This document shows, one piece after another, positions 9,263 through 18,396 of a DNA stretch of 55,733 nt. The stretch lies in contig JAKQCW010000143.1 of the NCBI GenBank assembly GCA_029558955.1, forward strand, positions 1 through 55,733, in the 5' to 3' direction. The notes beneath the pieces are model-generated. The model saw nothing but the letters and a program-made list of their open reading frames with translations, was not told the origin of the DNA and did no database searches. Every line of letters starts with the position of its first letter. The first letter of the stretch is position 1. The stretch is from Chloroflexota bacterium. Lineage in GTDB: Bacteria > Chloroflexota > Anaerolineae > JAAEKA01. The position numbers were made by a program, and so were the translations under genes.

Positions 9263-12200
9263 TTAGCGCCGCCAGCCCCAGTGGCCCACGGCCATCACGA
9301 TGTCGGGCAGGTCGATGACGCCGGAGCCGTCCAGATCCAGGCTGGCCGGGCAGGCCGCGCCAATTGCCTGCTGCCAGCAGCCGGCGATGCGCTGCACATC
9401 GGCGATGTCCACGTCGCCATCGCAGGCCGCCACATTGCCATGATCAGGGTTGGGCTGGACATCGGCCCGGTGGCAGCCCGCCTCCAGCACCAGTTGGCCG
9501 AAGTCCTGCGCCTGGGCATTGGTCGCCGCGCCCTGCCAGATCAGATAGTGATCCCAGTTGCCGCCGTCGTCGTCGTCGTGCAGGCCGATGTTGAAGCCGG
9601 CCACCCAGCCCGCGCCCCAGCCCGGCGGCTGCAAGAGGGTCAACGGGATCGCCATCTCCACCTGGTAGCCGTCCACCTGCGTCTCCACTGAGCGCAACAC
9701 GTTGCTCAACGGCGGCATCATCCCCCGGTCGGTCACGGTCCCGTCCAGGTTGATGGTGATTTGGTGGTCGTCCGGCCCGTTGAACAGGCCATCCCGCGCG
9801 CCGTCGAAGGCGAACTCCAGCTCATCATCCTGCCACACGTCGTTGCTGTCCCGCACCAGCTCATCGTCCCAGACGCGCGCGGCCACGTAGAGATAGTCGT
9901 CATCCCACGCGGCCCAGATGCGGGCGCTCAGATCGGCCGCGTCGGGGGGTGGCGCGGAGGTGGGCCGCACCGTGCTGGCCGTGGTCGCATCCAGCAACAC
10001 CCCGTCGTTGAGCACCCAGTCGTCCAGAAAGCCATCGATGATCGGCGGCTGCGTCATGTAGGTTCCCGTGATGGTCCGGTTCGGGTCGATGGGTCGCGGG
10101 GTCGCGGTGGCGGTGGCCGTGGGCGAAGGGGAGGGCGACGCCGTGGCCGTGGGCGTCGGCGTTGGCCCGGCCGTGGGCGTATGCGAGGCTGTCGGCGTCG
10201 CGGTCGGGGTGCGGGTCGGCGTCGCCGTGGGGCCAGTGGTCGGCGTCGGCGTGCGGGTGGGGGTGCGGGTAGGGGTGGGCGTGGGGGGCGCCATCGAGAC
10301 GGCATAGGTGAAGACCAGCCGCGGCCGGATCGCTGGGTCCGCGTGCTCGCTGGAGGCGAAATCGTAGTTGACGCCGCCGCTGCCGCTGCTCCCCTTGATC
10401 GCCAGGCCATGGTTGGTCTGGCTGCCTGCGTTCCACTCCGCCAGCGCCTGGGTCACGTCGAAACGTTCCCAGACCTTGACCTCGTCCAGCCGTTGTTGGG
10501 AGAGCAAGACGCCGCTGCGGTCCGATGGGATGCCGTTGGCGCCGGCCGTCGTCCACAGAACCGAGTTGGTCGCCCGATTCCAGGTCGCCTGTTCCTCGCC
10601 CCAGTTGCGGCGCAGTGCATAGGCGCCGGCATCGACCCAGTTGGTTTCGTTGGAGCGCGAGTTGACATAGAGCTCCAGATAGCCCGCGACGATGGTCGCC
10701 TGGCTGGGAATGACGCCGGTCAGGTCGAACTTGAGCAGCGACGCCCATTCGTCGTTGGGCCGCACCGAGACGCGCGTCAACGTGCCGTAGTTGGCGTCGG
10801 CGCTCCAACTGCTGAGATAGGTGTCGGTGACGCCGTTGTAGCCGTTGCTGCCCGGCTGCAAGACGACGCGCACCTGCTGGACGGTGTTGAGGCGTTTGAG
10901 GTTGACGAAGTGGAAGGTGTCGTCGCCGTCGCCGTTGTTGTAGATGCGGAAATCGCTGCCGCCCGGCTGGCGATTGCCGAAATAGGCGTTGTTCAGCACC
11001 TGCGTCACCGTGCGCCACTGGCCGCTGTTCTGCTTCTGCACCGTGAAGCCCAGCGCATAGGGGTCGTTGAGCGCGTCATATTCCAGCCGCCAGCTCCCTG
11101 TGCCCTGGTCCAGGTAGGTCACGGTGATGCTGATCGCGTTGCTGCCGCCCATCACATAGGCATCGTCCACGTTGAAATACATGTAGGGGTTGCTGGCGCC
11201 GTTGGTGCGCCGGGCGTAGCGCCCCCGCATGTCGCCGGTCACATTCCAGAGCGGCACGGTCGCGCCGCCGGGGACGCTGTTGTTCTGGTAGAGCCAGAAG
11301 TTGAAGTTGCCCCGCTGCGGATACCAGGTGGAGACCGGCTCGCGCAGCGCGGTCCAGACCGACGGGGTGTTCTGCACCGTGCGACCCAGATAGAGGTTGG
11401 AGAAATTCCACAGGCTTTTCTCGAAGGGGGTTGCGCCGGTCAGCAGATCCCATTTGGCCACGAAATAGGCCGGGTGCTTGTCCAGCGCGTTGAGGATCGC
11501 CCAGTAGACATCCGATTCGGTCTCCAGCCCGCTGCGGTAGATCTCCCAGGCCAGCGGGCCGGCGGTGTTGGGGAAGGAGAGCATGGCATCGTACTGGCCG
11601 GCGCGGTAGTCGTTGTGGCTGGGATTGTCGATCACCTGGTCATCGTGATCCACCAGCAGGCGGTTGTGCTTGAAGCCAACGCCCTGGTTGCCGGCATAGT
11701 CGGTGAACTCGCGGCGTTCCCAGCGCTGGGTGAAGAAGGGCGCGTGCTGCAGCATCAGCGGCTTGTTGCGCCAGGCCGAGGTGTAGATATCGGTGATCGC
11801 GTTGACCGTCTGCACCCAGCCGTTGGCGGTCAGCCCGTTGGCGGTCAGGCAGGCGTCCACCTCGTTGTCCGCGGGGATCGTCTCGCCGTACATGCCGGAG
11901 CTGATCTCCACAAAGGCGACGCGCGGATCGTTGCCGTAGCGCGCGGCCGCGGCGTGGATAAAGCTCGACCAGGCCGTCTGGTAGCTGGTCGACCAGTATT
12001 TGGGCACGATATGGCTTTGGCCGTTGATGGTGCAGGTGACGTAGCCATTGGGGTGCTGCTGCATGTACCACTGCGGCAGCCAGGCGCCGCCGCAGCAGAG
12101 ACCATCGTAGCTGTTGAAGCGAATCCCCGTCGGCTTGCCCAGCGCCGCCTCCGCCTGCAGCCAGCTATCGACCAGCTGCCAGTCGTAGGTTCCCTGGGCG

Positions 12201-12505
12201 GTGGTTTCGATGCGGCTCCATTGGAAATTCATCTGGCCGCCCACCACGTAGGGGTATTCCGCCGGGTCGGTGTGCCGCCAGTCCAGGAAGACGTAGACGC
12301 CGGGCTGGGGCCAGGGAGGGGTGAGCTCCGGGCTGGCTTCCGGCTGGGCCGGCGCGGCGGCCGGCGCCGGTGTGACGGCCGCTTCGGCCTGGCCAGGGGG
12401 TGTGGAGGAGGAACGGGCCGAGGCCACGGTCCATCCGGTGAGGAGGAGCAGGGGAATGGCCAGCGCCAGGCCGGCCAACGCCAGCGATCGTCGCCGTGAG
12501 TTCAT
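9263..12505 (-). CDS. Secreted modular protein: glycosidase-like, DNRLRE, CBM9-like, dockerin-like
   Basis: This is a 1080-residue secreted protein with a signal peptide ([23 protein letters not shown]). Residues about 65-420 form a beta-galactosidase-like TIM barrel ([28 protein letters not shown] with candidate Glu, [13 protein letters not shown]). Next come a beta-sandwich (about 465-560), a DNRLRE domain (about 565-745, with [11 protein letters not shown] and [12 protein letters not shown]), a TPT linker, and a CBM9/DOMON-like sugar-binding domain (about 815-1005, [28 protein letters not shown]). The C terminus is dockerin-like, with two EF-hand-type loops ([12 protein letters not shown] and [13 protein letters not shown]). 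The start is supported by GAGGT nine bases upstream. The core is paralogous to the gene at 5698-8964. It is probably an extracellular polysaccharide-active protein; no cohesin gene is in the window. Confidence 0.78.
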   Translation of the reverse strand: MNSRRRSLALAGLALAIPLLLLTGWTVASARSSSTPPGQAEAAVTPAPAAAPAQPEASPELTPPWPQPGVYVFLDWRHTDPAEYPYVVGGQMNFQWSRIETTAQGTYDWQLVDSWLQAEAALGKPTGIRFNSYDGLCCGGAWLPQWYMQQHPNGYVTCTINGQSHIVPKYWSTSYQTAWSSFIHAAAARYGNDPRVAFVEISSGMYGETIPADNEVDACLTANGLTANGWVQTVNAITDIYTSAWRNKPLMLQHAPFFTQRWERREFTDYAGNQGVGFKHNRLLVDHDDQVIDNPSHNDYRAGQYDAMLSFPNTAGPLAWEIYRSGLETESDVYWAILNALDKHPAYFVAKWDLLTGATPFEKSLWNFSNLYLGRTVQNTPSVWTALREPVSTWYPQRGNFNFWLYQNNSVPGGATVPLWNVTGDMRGRYARRTNGASNPYMYFNVDDAYVMGGSNAISITVTYLDQGTGSWRLEYDALNDPYALGFTVQKQNSGQWRTVTQVLNNAYFGNRQPGGSDFRIYNNGDGDDTFHFVNLKRLNTVQQVRVVLQPGSNGYNGVTDTYLSSWSADANYGTLTRVSVRPNDEWASLLKFDLTGVIPSQATIVAGYLELYVNSRSNETNWVDAGAYALRRNWGEEQATWNRATNSVLWTTAGANGIPSDRSGVLLSQQRLDEVKVWERFDVTQALAEWNAGSQTNHGLAIKGSSGSGGVNYDFASSEHADPAIRPRLVFTYAVSMAPPTPTPTRTPTRTPTPTTGPTATPTRTPTATPTASHTPTAGPTPTPTATASPSPSPTATATATPRPIDPNRTITGTYMTQPPIIDGFLDDWVLNDGVLLDATTASTVRPTSAPPPDAADLSARIWAAWDDDYLYVAARVWDDELVRDSNDVWQDDELEFAFDGARDGLFNGPDDHQITINLDGTVTDRGMMPPLSNVLRSVETQVDGYQVEMAIPLTLLQPPGWGAGWVAGFNIGLHDDDDGGNWDHYLIWQGAATNAQAQDFGQLVLEAGCHRADVQPNPDHGNVAACDGDVDIADVQRIAGCWQQAIGAACPASLDLDGSGVIDLPDIVMAVGHWGWRR

Positions 12506-12711
12506 TGTTCATTTACCTCGTTGTGGCCAGATGAGCCGCTGGCGCCTGTGGGCGACCATATCGCGACTCATCCGGGCGGCGATCTTGTCAGGATCGGGAT
12601 GGAAATTTAAGACTGTGCGGCGACCGCCTGCCGGGCCGACGCGTCGGGCCCAACCGGGCGACTCGGCCGCCAAGGGCGATTTCTAAAGTCACGGGCCGAA
12701 CAGTCACTGCG

Positions 12712-12740
12712 ATTCTAGCTAACTTCCGGCGATAAGTCAA
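12712..12740 (-). promoter_or_regulatory. Promoter for the dockerin-containing protein gene
   Basis: On the minus strand a TTGACT -35 box (12735-12740) and a TAGAAT -10 box (12712-12717) are separated by 17 nt. The expected transcript has a 5' UTR of about 200 nt in which I recognise no known riboswitch. The promoter is divergent from the one at 12770-12778. Confidence 0.65.
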
Positions 12741-12769
12741 TGGGAAATCAGTACTAAAGCCGGCATACG

Positions 12770-12778
12770 TGGTATAAT
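12770..12778 (+). promoter_or_regulatory. Extended -10 promoter, possibly leaderless transcript
   Basis: A perfect TATAAT at 12773-12778 is preceded by a TG extension (TGG). No good -35 box is visible. The expected +1 falls at about 12785, the A of the ATG, and no Shine-Dalgarno precedes the gene, so translation from a leaderless mRNA is likely. Confidence 0.6.
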
Positions 12779-12784
12779 CGCGTC

Positions 12785-13795
12785 ATGACCGAGCTGGCCA
12801 TCGAGACCGAGCAACTGAGCAAGCAATTCATCCTGCCGCGCGGGTGGGCTGAGCTGCTGCGGCCTGGCAAGCGGCGCCGCACGGAGGCCGACCGCAGCGT
12901 CGTCGCCGTGGACGGCGTCACCCTGACGGTAAACGCAGGGGAACTGTACGGGCTGCTGGGGCCCAACGGCGCCGGCAAGACGACGTTGATCCGGCTGCTC
13001 TGCACCATGATCGTGCCCAGCAGCGGCCGCGGCAGCATCTTCGGCATCGATCTGGGGGAAAGCAACCAGATCCGCCAGTTGATCGGCATGGCCTCGGGCG
13101 ACGAACGCAGCTTCTACTGGCGGCTCAGCGGGCGACACAACCTGGAATTCTTCGGCGTGCTCTGCGGGCTGAGCGAAGCCCAGGCCAGCCGGCGCGCCGG
13201 CGAGCTGCTGGAACAGGTCGATCTGGCCAGCCACGCCGACCGCCCGTTTCGCACCTACTCCAGTGGCCAGAAGCAGCGGCTGAGCATCGCGCGGGCGCTG
13301 CTGCACCGCCCGCGCCTGCTCTTTTTGGACGAGCCAACCCGCAGCCTGGACCCGACCGCCACCCTGCGCCTGCACGAGTTCATCGAGCAGGAGCTGCTGG
13401 CGGGCCAGGGGATGACCATTCTGCTGACCACCCATCGCCTGGACGAGGCCGCCCGCCTCAGCCAGCGCATCGGCATCATGGCCGGCGGGCGCCTGCAGGC
13501 GCAGGGGACGCCCGACGAGCTGCGGGCCAGGCTGGGGCCAACGGCCAGCTATCACGTGCAGGTTGGCCAGCTTGCCGGCGATGCGGCCGGCCTGGCCGAG
13601 AATCTGCCCGGACGCCTGCACGTCCAGCCTGGCGGCCAGCCCGGTCGGTGGCTGTTGGAGCTGGAGGATGTCGGCGACGAGGCCGGGCTGGCCGAGCTGC
13701 TGCGCCGCATCGTGCTGGCCGGCGGCCAGATATACGACGTGCAGCGCCAGCAAGCCACGCTGGAGCAGGTCTTCACCCGCTTCACAGGCCGATAA
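12785..13795 (+). CDS. ABC transporter ATP-binding protein (ABC-2 exporter type)
   Basis: The 336-residue ATPase of an ABC-2 exporter couples ATP hydrolysis to export by the permease at 14087. Walker A is GPNGAGKTT (about residues 59-67). The Q-loop region includes IGMASGDERSFYWRLSGRHNLEFFG, the signature is YSSGQKQRLS, Walker B is LLFLDEPTRSLDP, and the switch His is in LLTTHRLDEA. An N-terminal insert (LPRGWAELLRPGKRRRTEADRSVVA) between the first strand and Walker A is typical of ATPases of ABC-2 exporters for polysaccharides or drugs. A C-terminal domain of about 100 residues follows the nucleotide-binding fold. The substrate is unknown. The start codon coincides with the predicted transcription start, and no ribosome binding site is visible. 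Confidence 0.93.
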   Translation: MTELAIETEQLSKQFILPRGWAELLRPGKRRRTEADRSVVAVDGVTLTVNAGELYGLLGPNGAGKTTLIRLLCTMIVPSSGRGSIFGIDLGESNQIRQLIGMASGDERSFYWRLSGRHNLEFFGVLCGLSEAQASRRAGELLEQVDLASHADRPFRTYSSGQKQRLSIARALLHRPRLLFLDEPTRSLDPTATLRLHEFIEQELLAGQGMTILLTTHRLDEAARLSQRIGIMAGGRLQAQGTPDELRARLGPTASYHVQVGQLAGDAAGLAENLPGRLHVQPGGQPGRWLLELEDVGDEAGLAELLRRIVLAGGQIYDVQRQQATLEQVFTRFTGR

Positions 13796-13796
13796 A

Positions 13797-14086
13797 CCAG
13801 CGCACACCTCACATCACGCCTCACGATCACGCACCACGCATCACGCATCACGCATCACAATCACACACCACACATCTCAATCACGCATCACGCATCACGC
13901 ATTACGCATCACGCATCACGCATCACAATCACGCACCGCACATCTCAATCACGCATCACGCCCTACGCATCACAATCACGCACCGCACATCTCAATCACG
14001 CATTACGCATTACGCATCACGCATTACGCATCACAATCACACACCACACATCTCAATCACACATCACGCATCACGCATCACGCATC
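13797..14086 (+). repeat. Heptad (CGCATCA) repeat array between ABC ATPase and permease genes
   Basis: About 290 bp are made almost entirely of variants of the heptad CGCATCA. They are organised in a higher-order unit in which an ATCACAATCACRCACC-type block recurs about four times (near 13855, 13925, 13970 and 14031). The array runs from the stop codon of the ATPase gene to the base before the permease ATG, leaving no conventional ribosome binding site. It is C/A-rich on the mRNA strand and therefore probably unstructured. Confidence 0.9.
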
Positions 14087-14887
14087 ATGACTCGCGCCCT
14101 GGCCTTCCTGCGCCGCGATCTGCGGCTTCAACTGAGCTACCGCTTCGCGTTCCTCTTGCAGATTTCCGGCATCTTCTTCAATCTGCTGGTCTTCTATTTC
14201 CTCAGCAAGCTGGTGGGGCCGTCGGCTGCGCCCTATCTGGAGCCTTACGGCGGCGACTATTTCGCCTTTGTCCTGATCGGCCTGGCCTTTTCCGGCTACT
14301 TCGGCGTGGGCTTGCAGGGCTTCGCCGGCACCATCCGCGAGGCGCAGACCACGGGCACGCTGGAGGCCATGCTGCTGACGCCGACGCGCCTCAGCACCAT
14401 CGTCCTCTCCAGCAGCATCTATGACTACGGCTTTGTCACCTTTCAGGTGATGGTCTACCTGGTGCTGGGGGCGCTCCTCTTCGGCGTGCAGCTTCGCGGC
14501 AACGTGCCGGCCGCGCTGGTGATCCTGATCCTGACCATCGTGGCCATGACCGCGGTGGGCATCATCGCGGCCAGCTTCATCATGGTGCTCAAACGGGGCG
14601 ATCCGGTGACCTGGCTCTTCAACTCGCTGGGGCTGCTGCTGGGCGGCGTCTACTACCCGGTCAGCCTGATGCCTGAGTGGCTGCAGACCCTTTCCTGGCT
14701 GCTGCCCATCACCTACTCGCTGGATGGCATGCGCCGCGCCCTGCTGACCGATGCCTCCTTCCAGGAACTGCTGCCCAACATCGTGGCCTTGTCGATCTTC
14801 TCGATCATCCTGGTGCCGGTCAGCTTGGCCATCTTCCGCCGCGCTGTGCATCGCGCCAAGGTCGACGGCAGCCTGGCGCACTTCTGA
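14087..14887 (+). CDS. ABC-2 type transporter permease
   Basis: This 266-residue integral membrane protein has about six predicted transmembrane segments (for example FAFLLQISGIFFNLLVFYFL, FAFVLIGLAFSGYF, AALVILILTIVAMTAVGIIAA, and WLFNSLGLLLGGVYYPVSLM with the ABC-2 family signature). It forms the channel of the exporter with the ATPase at 12785-13795. Its ATG follows a heptad-repeat array directly, with no Shine-Dalgarno, so its translation may depend on coupling or on the unstructured repeat RNA. The N terminus (MTRALAFLRRDLRLQLSYR) fits the family, so I keep this start. The transported substrate cannot be inferred from sequence. Confidence 0.93.
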   Translation: MTRALAFLRRDLRLQLSYRFAFLLQISGIFFNLLVFYFLSKLVGPSAAPYLEPYGGDYFAFVLIGLAFSGYFGVGLQGFAGTIREAQTTGTLEAMLLTPTRLSTIVLSSSIYDYGFVTFQVMVYLVLGALLFGVQLRGNVPAALVILILTIVAMTAVGIIAASFIMVLKRGDPVTWLFNSLGLLLGGVYYPVSLMPEWLQTLSWLLPITYSLDGMRRALLTDASFQELLPNIVALSIFSIILVPVSLAIFRRAVHRAKVDGSLAHF

Positions 14888-14910
14888 GCGGTCTGCGGAG
14901 GCAACAAAAG

Positions 14911-14956
14911 ACGGCGCTGCGGCGACGCGTTTGCAAACGCGTCGCCGCAGCGCCGT
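14911..14956. terminator. 46-bp perfect palindrome between convergent genes
   Basis: Two 22-nt arms (14911-14932 and 14935-14956) are perfectly complementary around a central GC. This is probably a bidirectional terminator between the permease gene ending at 14887 and the peptidase gene ending at 14975. It has no T run on either side. Confidence 0.7.
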
Positions 14957-14974
14957 GCTCTCTCAGGACGACGC

Positions 14975-17194
14975 TCAGTTGGGTCGCTGCAGCCGTAGGG
15001 CAGGGTCGCCCAGCAGGGTGAAGGTCTCGATCAGGTCCTGCATCAGATCGCGCTCGGCGCTCAGATCCTGCTTGCCCAGCATGATCGCCTCGCCCACCGT
15101 GGGCGCATCGCCGAAGAGATGGGTGTAGATGTTGCCGGCCAACTGGCTTTGGTCCGTGGCCAGCGATTCGCTGGTGGGCACAAAGGCCGCCACCACGCCG
15201 CCATCCCGGTTGAAGAGCAGCTCTTCTCCCATGCTGGCGGCCTGTGGATGGTGGAAATAGCCCACCAGACAGGTCATGGTCATCAGGAAGGGCTGGGTGG
15301 CATTGTGCAGGCTGACCGCGTCGGTGATGCTCAGGATCTTCTCCTGCGCCCAGACATTCATGCTGCCGTGGCCCACATAAGTCACCATGCCGACCCCTTG
15401 GTTGAGCTGGTCGATCACCGCCCCGTTGGGGTCGGCGCTCTGGCCCAGATAGACCTTCTCAGCCTCATAGCTGGCCGGCAGGTAATTGGTCGCCAGGTCG
15501 TCGCTGATCTCCTGGAAGGAGGTCTGCTTGTCGTCGGCCACGAAGAGCGCCCGCCCGGCCCAGTTGGCCGCGTTCGGATCCTGCTCATAGGCCAGCGTCT
15601 TGGCTACCACCGTGGCCACCTGTTCAGCCGTCTGCGCCGGGATGCGTCCCACGGCCATGTCCGGCCGGTCATCCTGCTCGTCCAGGCTGACAAACCAGTT
15701 GTCGCTGGCCGTCTCGCCCACGAAATGCGTCTGCAACAGATAGGTCGGGATCAGGTTGGGCGTTCCATCCGCCAGAAAGCCCCGGTAGTCGTAGCTGGCG
15801 TCGCCCACCAACAGCAAAAAGCGCGGGGCCGGGCCGGGCCAGTTGTCGCGGGCATAGCGCATGTAGTCGCGAACGGCCGCGGGATCGACCATGCCGCCGC
15901 TGAAGGTGTCATACACATCCTGAATCTCGGCCACGGTTACGCGCAAACCCTGCTCGCGGCGATAGTCGACCAATGGCTGCAAGGCCGCGGCGAAGTCAGA
16001 TGGGGTGATGACGATGTAGTCGGCGCCCTCGCTGTTCTGGCGCAGGTCTGCGCTGTTGGCCGGCAGGATCGCCTGCGGCGTCAGGCGCGCGCCAGCCGTG
16101 GCCAGGGCATAGCGCCGCAGGCCCTCGCCCTCGTCGTCCTGGAAGCTCAGCCCCTCGGCTGAAGTCGTCGCCCCAGTCAACGGCGTGGCCGCGGCCGGAT
16201 CGGTCACCTCCCACAGCAGCGCCTGGGCCGCATCGGCCTCAGCCACCGCCACGGGCGCGCCCGCCTCGATGCCGAAGAGCAACTGCTGGTCAGGCGCCGC
16301 GGCCAGTTGGCGCTCATAGGCCAGGTCGACGCGGTCCAGGTAGAGCATGTCCACCGTGGCCCCGGTGTCGCCGGGGGCGGAGAGGGTGAGGGTGTTGCCG
16401 GCGGCCTGCACCACATCGGCCGGCAGGGTGGCCGTCACCGTGCGCGTGCCCTGGCCATCCCAGGCCGCCTCCGCCACCTGCTGGCCGTTGACCAGCAGCA
16501 GGGCGCGGTGGTCAGGATCCGCCGCCGCGTCCTGGGTGTTGCCCCACAGCGTCACACTCAGTTCCACATCGCCGCCGGCCCAGCCGGGCAGGTCGAAGGG
16601 CAGGTCGAAGGTGGCCGGCGCAAAGAGCGACTGCCAGAGCCAGTGATCGCTGTCGGCCGGAAGCTGCGACAGATAGGTGATGTTCTCTTCCAGCGTCTGG
16701 CGGTCGGTGAAGCTTGTTCGGAGCTGCGCCGAAGCCGTCGCCGCCGGCGTCAGCGTGCGGCCCACCTCGCTCCGGGGTTGGTCGCCCCAGCTCAGCCAAT
16801 AGACATTTTCCCAGCCATAGCGGCTGGCGCGCGGCGCGCCGTAGAAGGTCAGATCCAGCGTGTCGCCGCTGCCCTGGCTGATCAGCGTCACCGGCTCGCC
16901 GTCCAGGGTCAGGGTCAGCCGGCTGGGGTCGCCGGCCGCCGGATCGAAGCCGGCAGCGGTCAGGTCGGCCGCGGTGACGCCGTAGAGGCCAGGCTCGCTC
17001 ACCACGAACTTGACCGCGTCCACCGGCTGGACCGTGGCCGGTGCGGTGGACGCGGCCACGGCCGGCGCGGTCGGCGTGGCGCTGGGTGTGGCCGCCTTGC
17101 GGCTACACCCAGCCAGCAGAAGGGCGATCACAAGGAACAGCGCCAGCCGGGCGGCCTGCCTGGCTCCATGCGAACGAAGGTGCGGAAAAGGCAT
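14975..17194 (-). CDS. Peptidase C25 (gingipain-like) lipoprotein
   Basis: This 739-residue cysteine peptidase of family C25 is exported and lipid-anchored (lipobox LLLAGC, followed by SRK). Thr/Ala/Pro-rich sequence is followed by beta-rich domains (about 60-330) and then the caspase-like catalytic domain (about 390-725). The latter contains ADYIVITPSDF, FLLLVGDASYDYRG, the catalytic His609 in VTYVGHGS and the catalytic Cys642 in MTMTCLVGYF. The C-terminal TFTLLGDPALRL motif is typical of C25 proteins. It lies 20 nt downstream of the small FN3-like gene at 17215 and is probably co-transcribed with it. The substrate is unknown; processing of surface proteins, including its neighbour, is an inference from gene order. 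Confidence 0.88.
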   Translation of the reverse strand: MPFPHLRSHGARQAARLALFLVIALLLAGCSRKAATPSATPTAPAVAASTAPATVQPVDAVKFVVSEPGLYGVTAADLTAAGFDPAAGDPSRLTLTLDGEPVTLISQGSGDTLDLTFYGAPRASRYGWENVYWLSWGDQPRSEVGRTLTPAATASAQLRTSFTDRQTLEENITYLSQLPADSDHWLWQSLFAPATFDLPFDLPGWAGGDVELSVTLWGNTQDAAADPDHRALLLVNGQQVAEAAWDGQGTRTVTATLPADVVQAAGNTLTLSAPGDTGATVDMLYLDRVDLAYERQLAAAPDQQLLFGIEAGAPVAVAEADAAQALLWEVTDPAAATPLTGATTSAEGLSFQDDEGEGLRRYALATAGARLTPQAILPANSADLRQNSEGADYIVITPSDFAAALQPLVDYRREQGLRVTVAEIQDVYDTFSGGMVDPAAVRDYMRYARDNWPGPAPRFLLLVGDASYDYRGFLADGTPNLIPTYLLQTHFVGETASDNWFVSLDEQDDRPDMAVGRIPAQTAEQVATVVAKTLAYEQDPNAANWAGRALFVADDKQTSFQEISDDLATNYLPASYEAEKVYLGQSADPNGAVIDQLNQGVGMVTYVGHGSMNVWAQEKILSITDAVSLHNATQPFLMTMTCLVGYFHHPQAASMGEELLFNRDGGVVAAFVPTSESLATDQSQLAGNIYTHLFGDAPTVGEAIMLGKQDLSAERDLMQDLIETFTLLGDPALRLQRPN

Positions 17195-17214
17195 GAGCTG
17201 TCGCTACTCCTGAT

Positions 17215-18270
17215 TTACCGGCGCCGCCAGACGAAGAAGACCACCAGCGCCAGCAGTCCTGCGCCGCAGACAGCCCCGCCGCCGACGACCGCCAGCAGGC
17301 CGGAGGCGCCGGCGCCCCCGCTCGCCGAATCAGAGGGGCGAGGGGTGGCGGTGGGGCGCAGCAGCTGCGCCTGCGGCGCGGCCTCCTGGGCCGGCGCGGC
17401 CTCGGCCACCGTCTGCGGCGTGGCTGTGGCGTCCGGCGCGGCCGCGCCGCTGGTCGGCTCGGCCGTGGCCGCGGCCTGATCTGCGACCGCGGGGGTCGTG
17501 GCGGTATCCTGCAACACGCCGGTCTGGCTCTCGCTCCGCTCCGCGGCGGCCGCGGCCGCCACGGTGGCATCTTTCGCCGCGGCATCCTGTCCGTCAGTGG
17601 TCACGGCCGCCGTGGCCGGCGTCGTGAGCGCCGGATTGACCGGCGCGCTGGTCGGCGCGGCGGCTGGCGGGATGGTTGGCGCGCTGGTGGTGGTTGGCGG
17701 CGCGGTGTTGGTGGCTGCCGGGGTATCCTGCACCAACGGCTGCGAGGTGGCGGTGGGCGGCGGGGTGTTCTGCACCAACGGCTGCGTCGTGGCGGTGGGC
17801 AGCGGGGTATTCTGCGCTAACGGCTGCGTCGTGGCGGTGGGTGGCGGGGTGGCGGTCGGCTGCGTCGTTGGCGTCGCCGTGGAACCGGCCGCGGCCTGCT
17901 GCACCGTGCCCAGCGGGTTGCGCTCCCCGCCGCGCGTGAATTCGATCAGCCAATAGTAATAAACCTGCCCGGCTGTCACGCCGTTATCGACGTATTCGTA
18001 ATCCTTGCCGGCGACGGCTGTACCGGTAGCCTGCACCGTTGCGATGTCCGCGGCCTGCGCCGGGTCGTTGGTGGTTCCGCGTTGAATGATGAAAGCGGCT
18101 GTGTCCGTTTCGGTCTCTGTGCCCCATAAGACGACCAACTGGCTGGAAGATGCTCCCTGGTCGATGCGGAAGTAGCTGAGGTTGACGTTGGCGTGGACGG
18201 GAAGCGCGACCAGCAATGATGAGAGCAGAATGATCAGGAGAGGAACGATGCGCAGGGCAGAACGATTCAT
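17215..18270 (-). CDS. Secreted FN3-like protein with C-terminal Gly-rich/TM/Arg anchor tail
   Basis: The 351-residue product has a signal peptide (RIVPLLIILLSSLLVALPVHA). Next comes an FN3-like domain of about 95 residues with the pattern LVVLWGTETETDTAAFIIQRG and GQVYYYWLIEF. A Thr/Pro/Gln linker follows, then a C-terminal tail made of a Gly/Ser-rich stretch (SASGGAGASG), one hydrophobic helix containing Cys, and terminal RRR. This architecture resembles tripartite sorting tails (GlyGly-CTERM or MYXO-CTERM-like). The related domain WSTETEVNTAGFNVYR is encoded at 25148-25663. The ATG at 18270 starts the signal peptide; GGAG lies 14 nt upstream. It sits between two C25 peptidase genes, which suggests it is a processed surface protein, but no specific function is known. 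Confidence 0.75.
   Translation of the reverse strand: MNRSALRIVPLLIILLSSLLVALPVHANVNLSYFRIDQGASSSQLVVLWGTETETDTAAFIIQRGTTNDPAQAADIATVQATGTAVAGKDYEYVDNGVTAGQVYYYWLIEFTRGGERNPLGTVQQAAAGSTATPTTQPTATPPPTATTQPLAQNTPLPTATTQPLVQNTPPPTATSQPLVQDTPAATNTAPPTTTSAPTIPPAAAPTSAPVNPALTTPATAAVTTDGQDAAAKDATVAAAAAAERSESQTGVLQDTATTPAVADQAAATAEPTSGAAAPDATATPQTVAEAAPAQEAAPQAQLLRPTATPRPSDSASGGAGASGLLAVVGGGAVCGAGLLALVVFFVWRRR
17728..17853 (-). repeat. Three 42-bp in-frame repeats in the linker of the FN3-like protein
   Basis: Units begin at 17728, 17770 and 17812 and encode 14-residue TPxPTATTQPLVQN-like blocks. They differ at a few bases and form part of the extracellular Thr/Pro linker. Confidence 0.8.
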
Positions 18271-18348
18271 GGAATGTCTCTTTACTCCTTCAGCCAGGTT
18301 GAAATGAATGCACATATCTCGAGGAGTTGGGCAGCACGGCAGCCAGCG

Positions 18349-18377
18349 ATGTTAGCACAGGGCTGCGCGCATGTCAA
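18349..18377 (-). promoter_or_regulatory. Promoter for the FN3-like/C25 gene pair
   Basis: On the minus strand, TTGACA (18372-18377) and TAACAT (18349-18354) are separated by 17 nt. The promoter lies between the upstream C25 gene (ending at 18397) and the start at 18270, indicating that the FN3-like and lipoprotein C25 genes are transcribed separately from the larger C25 gene. Confidence 0.65.
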
Positions 18378-18396
18378 AACTGCGACGGCGGAACGG

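Noticed and set aside
12506..12705. A possible riboswitch in the 200-nt 5' UTR of the dockerin-containing gene
   Set aside because: I looked for GEMM, cobalamin, purine and T-box hallmarks and saw none.
13797..14086. A possible coding region of about 90 residues in the repeat array
   Set aside because: All frames give low-complexity His/Thr/Ser repeats, and the sequence is fully explained by heptad expansion.
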